NCBI GenBank assembly: GCA_002352135.1
Contig: DEHW01000195.1
Coordinates: 4,162-10,934, forward strand
DNA: 6,773 nt
Direction of reading: 5' to 3'
Source of the DNA: Lysobacterales bacterium UBA2790
GTDB lineage: Bacteria > Pseudomonadota > Gammaproteobacteria > Xanthomonadales > Xanthomonadaceae
Part shown: in pieces, positions 6,193 through 6,773 of the stretch
How positions within the stretch are numbered: the first letter of the stretch is position 1
Layout: the number at the start of each line of letters is the position of its first letter
Position numbers and translations under genes: made by a program
Notes under the pieces: generated by a model
Seen by the model: only the letters and a program-made list of their open reading frames with translations
Database searches by the model: none
What the model was told of the DNA's origin: nothing

Positions 6193-6348
6193 GTCTTCTT
6201 GTGACGGTTGGGAAAAATGCGATTTCCTGCACATCACGCGTTCACGAATGGGCAACGACAGGTTACTTTTCGCATACCCGGTACAGAAGTTGAAGCACTC
6301 CTGCCGCTCCAGCTGAATTCGGGTTCATTTTGGCTGATGCAACCGTCT
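6193..6348. promoter_or_regulatory. Divergent upstream region of antiporter and DUF2141 genes
   Basis: This region must hold the promoters of both flanking genes. The only candidate I can point to on the plus strand is TTGAAG (6290-6295), 17 bases before CTGAAT (6313-6318). It is a weak sigma-70-like pair, with a fair -35 and a poor -10. I see no riboswitch, obvious operator palindrome or terminator here. Confidence 0.3.
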
Positions 6349-6354
6349 AGAGGA
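6349..6354 (+). promoter_or_regulatory. Shine-Dalgarno for the DUF2141 gene
   Basis: AGAGGA lies six bases before the GTG at 6361. It favours that start over an in-frame ATG at 6337, which lacks a comparable site and would place ten extra residues before the signal peptide. Confidence 0.65.
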
Positions 6355-6360
6355 CTTCGT

Positions 6361-6773
6361 GTGAGTAGTCGGCGTTCACTACAGATCTGCAACCTCCTCG
6401 CCATAACCTTGGCTCTTGGCAGCGCGGCCTCGGCAAGCGAACTGCGGGTTATCGCAACGGGCCTGGACAACCAAGGCCAAGCCGAGTTGCGGCTCTACGC
6501 AAGCCGGATCGGGTTCCCAAGACAGCCAAGCTATGTGCTCAGTGCAACGGTTGAGAACGGTACCGCGCAATGGGTGCTGCCCGATCTGGGACCGAGTGAC
6601 TACGCGGCCTACGTGTTTCATGACCGCGACGGCGATGGACAGCCTGATGGCGGCTTCAGCCCTGAGCCATGGGCCTATTCCAATGGCAGACCGTTCGAAA
6701 AACTCGACTGGGACGAAGCCATTTTCAGCCTTGGCGTCGACCCGGTGCTGGTCGAGATCAACCTGGCCGACGA
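6361..6773 (+). CDS. Secreted DUF2141 domain protein (3' partial)
   Basis: The first 137 residues of an exported protein whose function is not known; the gene runs off the window. It starts with a Sec-type signal peptide: Arg-Arg at residues 4-5, a hydrophobic core LLAITLALGSAA (12-23), and a likely cleavage after Ala25 (ASA|SELRV). The mature part follows the DUF2141 pattern: a first strand LRVIATGLDNQGQAELRLY (28-46), then GTAQWVLPDLGPSDYAAYVFHD (67-88), the acidic repeat HDRDGDGQPDGGF (87-99), and EPWAYSNG (102-109), which matches the family's EPxGFSN block. The Asp-rich DxDxDGxxD segment could bind calcium. I chose GTG at 6361 for its Shine-Dalgarno; ATG 6337 is the alternative. It is divergent from the antiporter, sharing the 178-base region between them. 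Extracytoplasmic location is inferred from the signal peptide. Confidence 0.82.
   Translation, partial: MSSRRSLQICNLLAITLALGSAASASELRVIATGLDNQGQAELRLYASRIGFPRQPSYVLSATVENGTAQWVLPDLGPSDYAAYVFHDRDGDGQPDGGFSPEPWAYSNGRPFEKLDWDEAIFSLGVDPVLVEINLAD

Noticed and set aside
5733..6293. A 186-residue plus-strand open frame opposite the antiporter
   Set aside because: It is Gln/Arg/His-rich antisense sequence of a clear membrane-protein gene, with no domain.

Overview
The window carries six protein-coding genes of an ordinary chromosomal type. Two of them are cut by the window edges. There is also one strong candidate small RNA. Base composition is GC-rich, and the protein set is a homodimeric-type pyruvate dehydrogenase E1, an E. 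coli-like QueD, a short phasin and a CvrA/NhaP2-type antiporter. I read this as a proteobacterium, most likely a gammaproteobacterium. The Xanthomonadales/Lysobacterales are my best guess, but that is inference from protein style and gene content, not from a marker gene. I see no mobile element, CRISPR array, tRNA, rRNA or phage gene.

Layout: (1) 1-1889, plus strand, the last roughly 70% of aceE (pyruvate dehydrogenase E1). aceF does not follow it. A large stem-loop lies just after the stop codon, and then about 235 bases in which I recognise nothing. (2) 2167-3152, minus strand, a two-gene unit: a DUF1579-like protein (first) and a GNAT acetyltransferase (second), joined by a TGATG stop/start overlap. 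It converges on aceE. (3) 3283-3645, plus strand, queD (queuosine pathway), divergent from the two-gene unit, with a TTG start and no clear ribosome binding site. (4) 3814-4200, plus strand, a 128-residue phasin of the polyhydroxyalkanoate granule type. It is followed by a compact series of stem-loops ending in a textbook intrinsic terminator at 4313-4345. (5) 4389-6182, minus strand, a 597-residue CPA1-type cation/proton antiporter with a cytosolic regulatory tail, convergent with the phasin. (6) 6361-6773, plus strand, the start of a secreted DUF2141 protein with a GTG start, divergent from the antiporter.

The genes do not form one pathway. They are single-gene or two-gene units for central carbon metabolism (aceE), tRNA modification (queD), carbon storage (phasin) and ion/pH homeostasis (antiporter), plus poorly characterised proteins. 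The most interesting item is the 4254-4345 segment. It folds by eye into a GCAA-capped hairpin, a second hairpin whose 11-base loop is almost all C and U and contains the anti-Shine-Dalgarno core CCUCC, and a terminator hairpin with eight T. No plus-strand gene follows, so it cannot be a leader for one. It looks like a trans-acting small RNA, either with its own promoter or released from the phasin mRNA 3' end.
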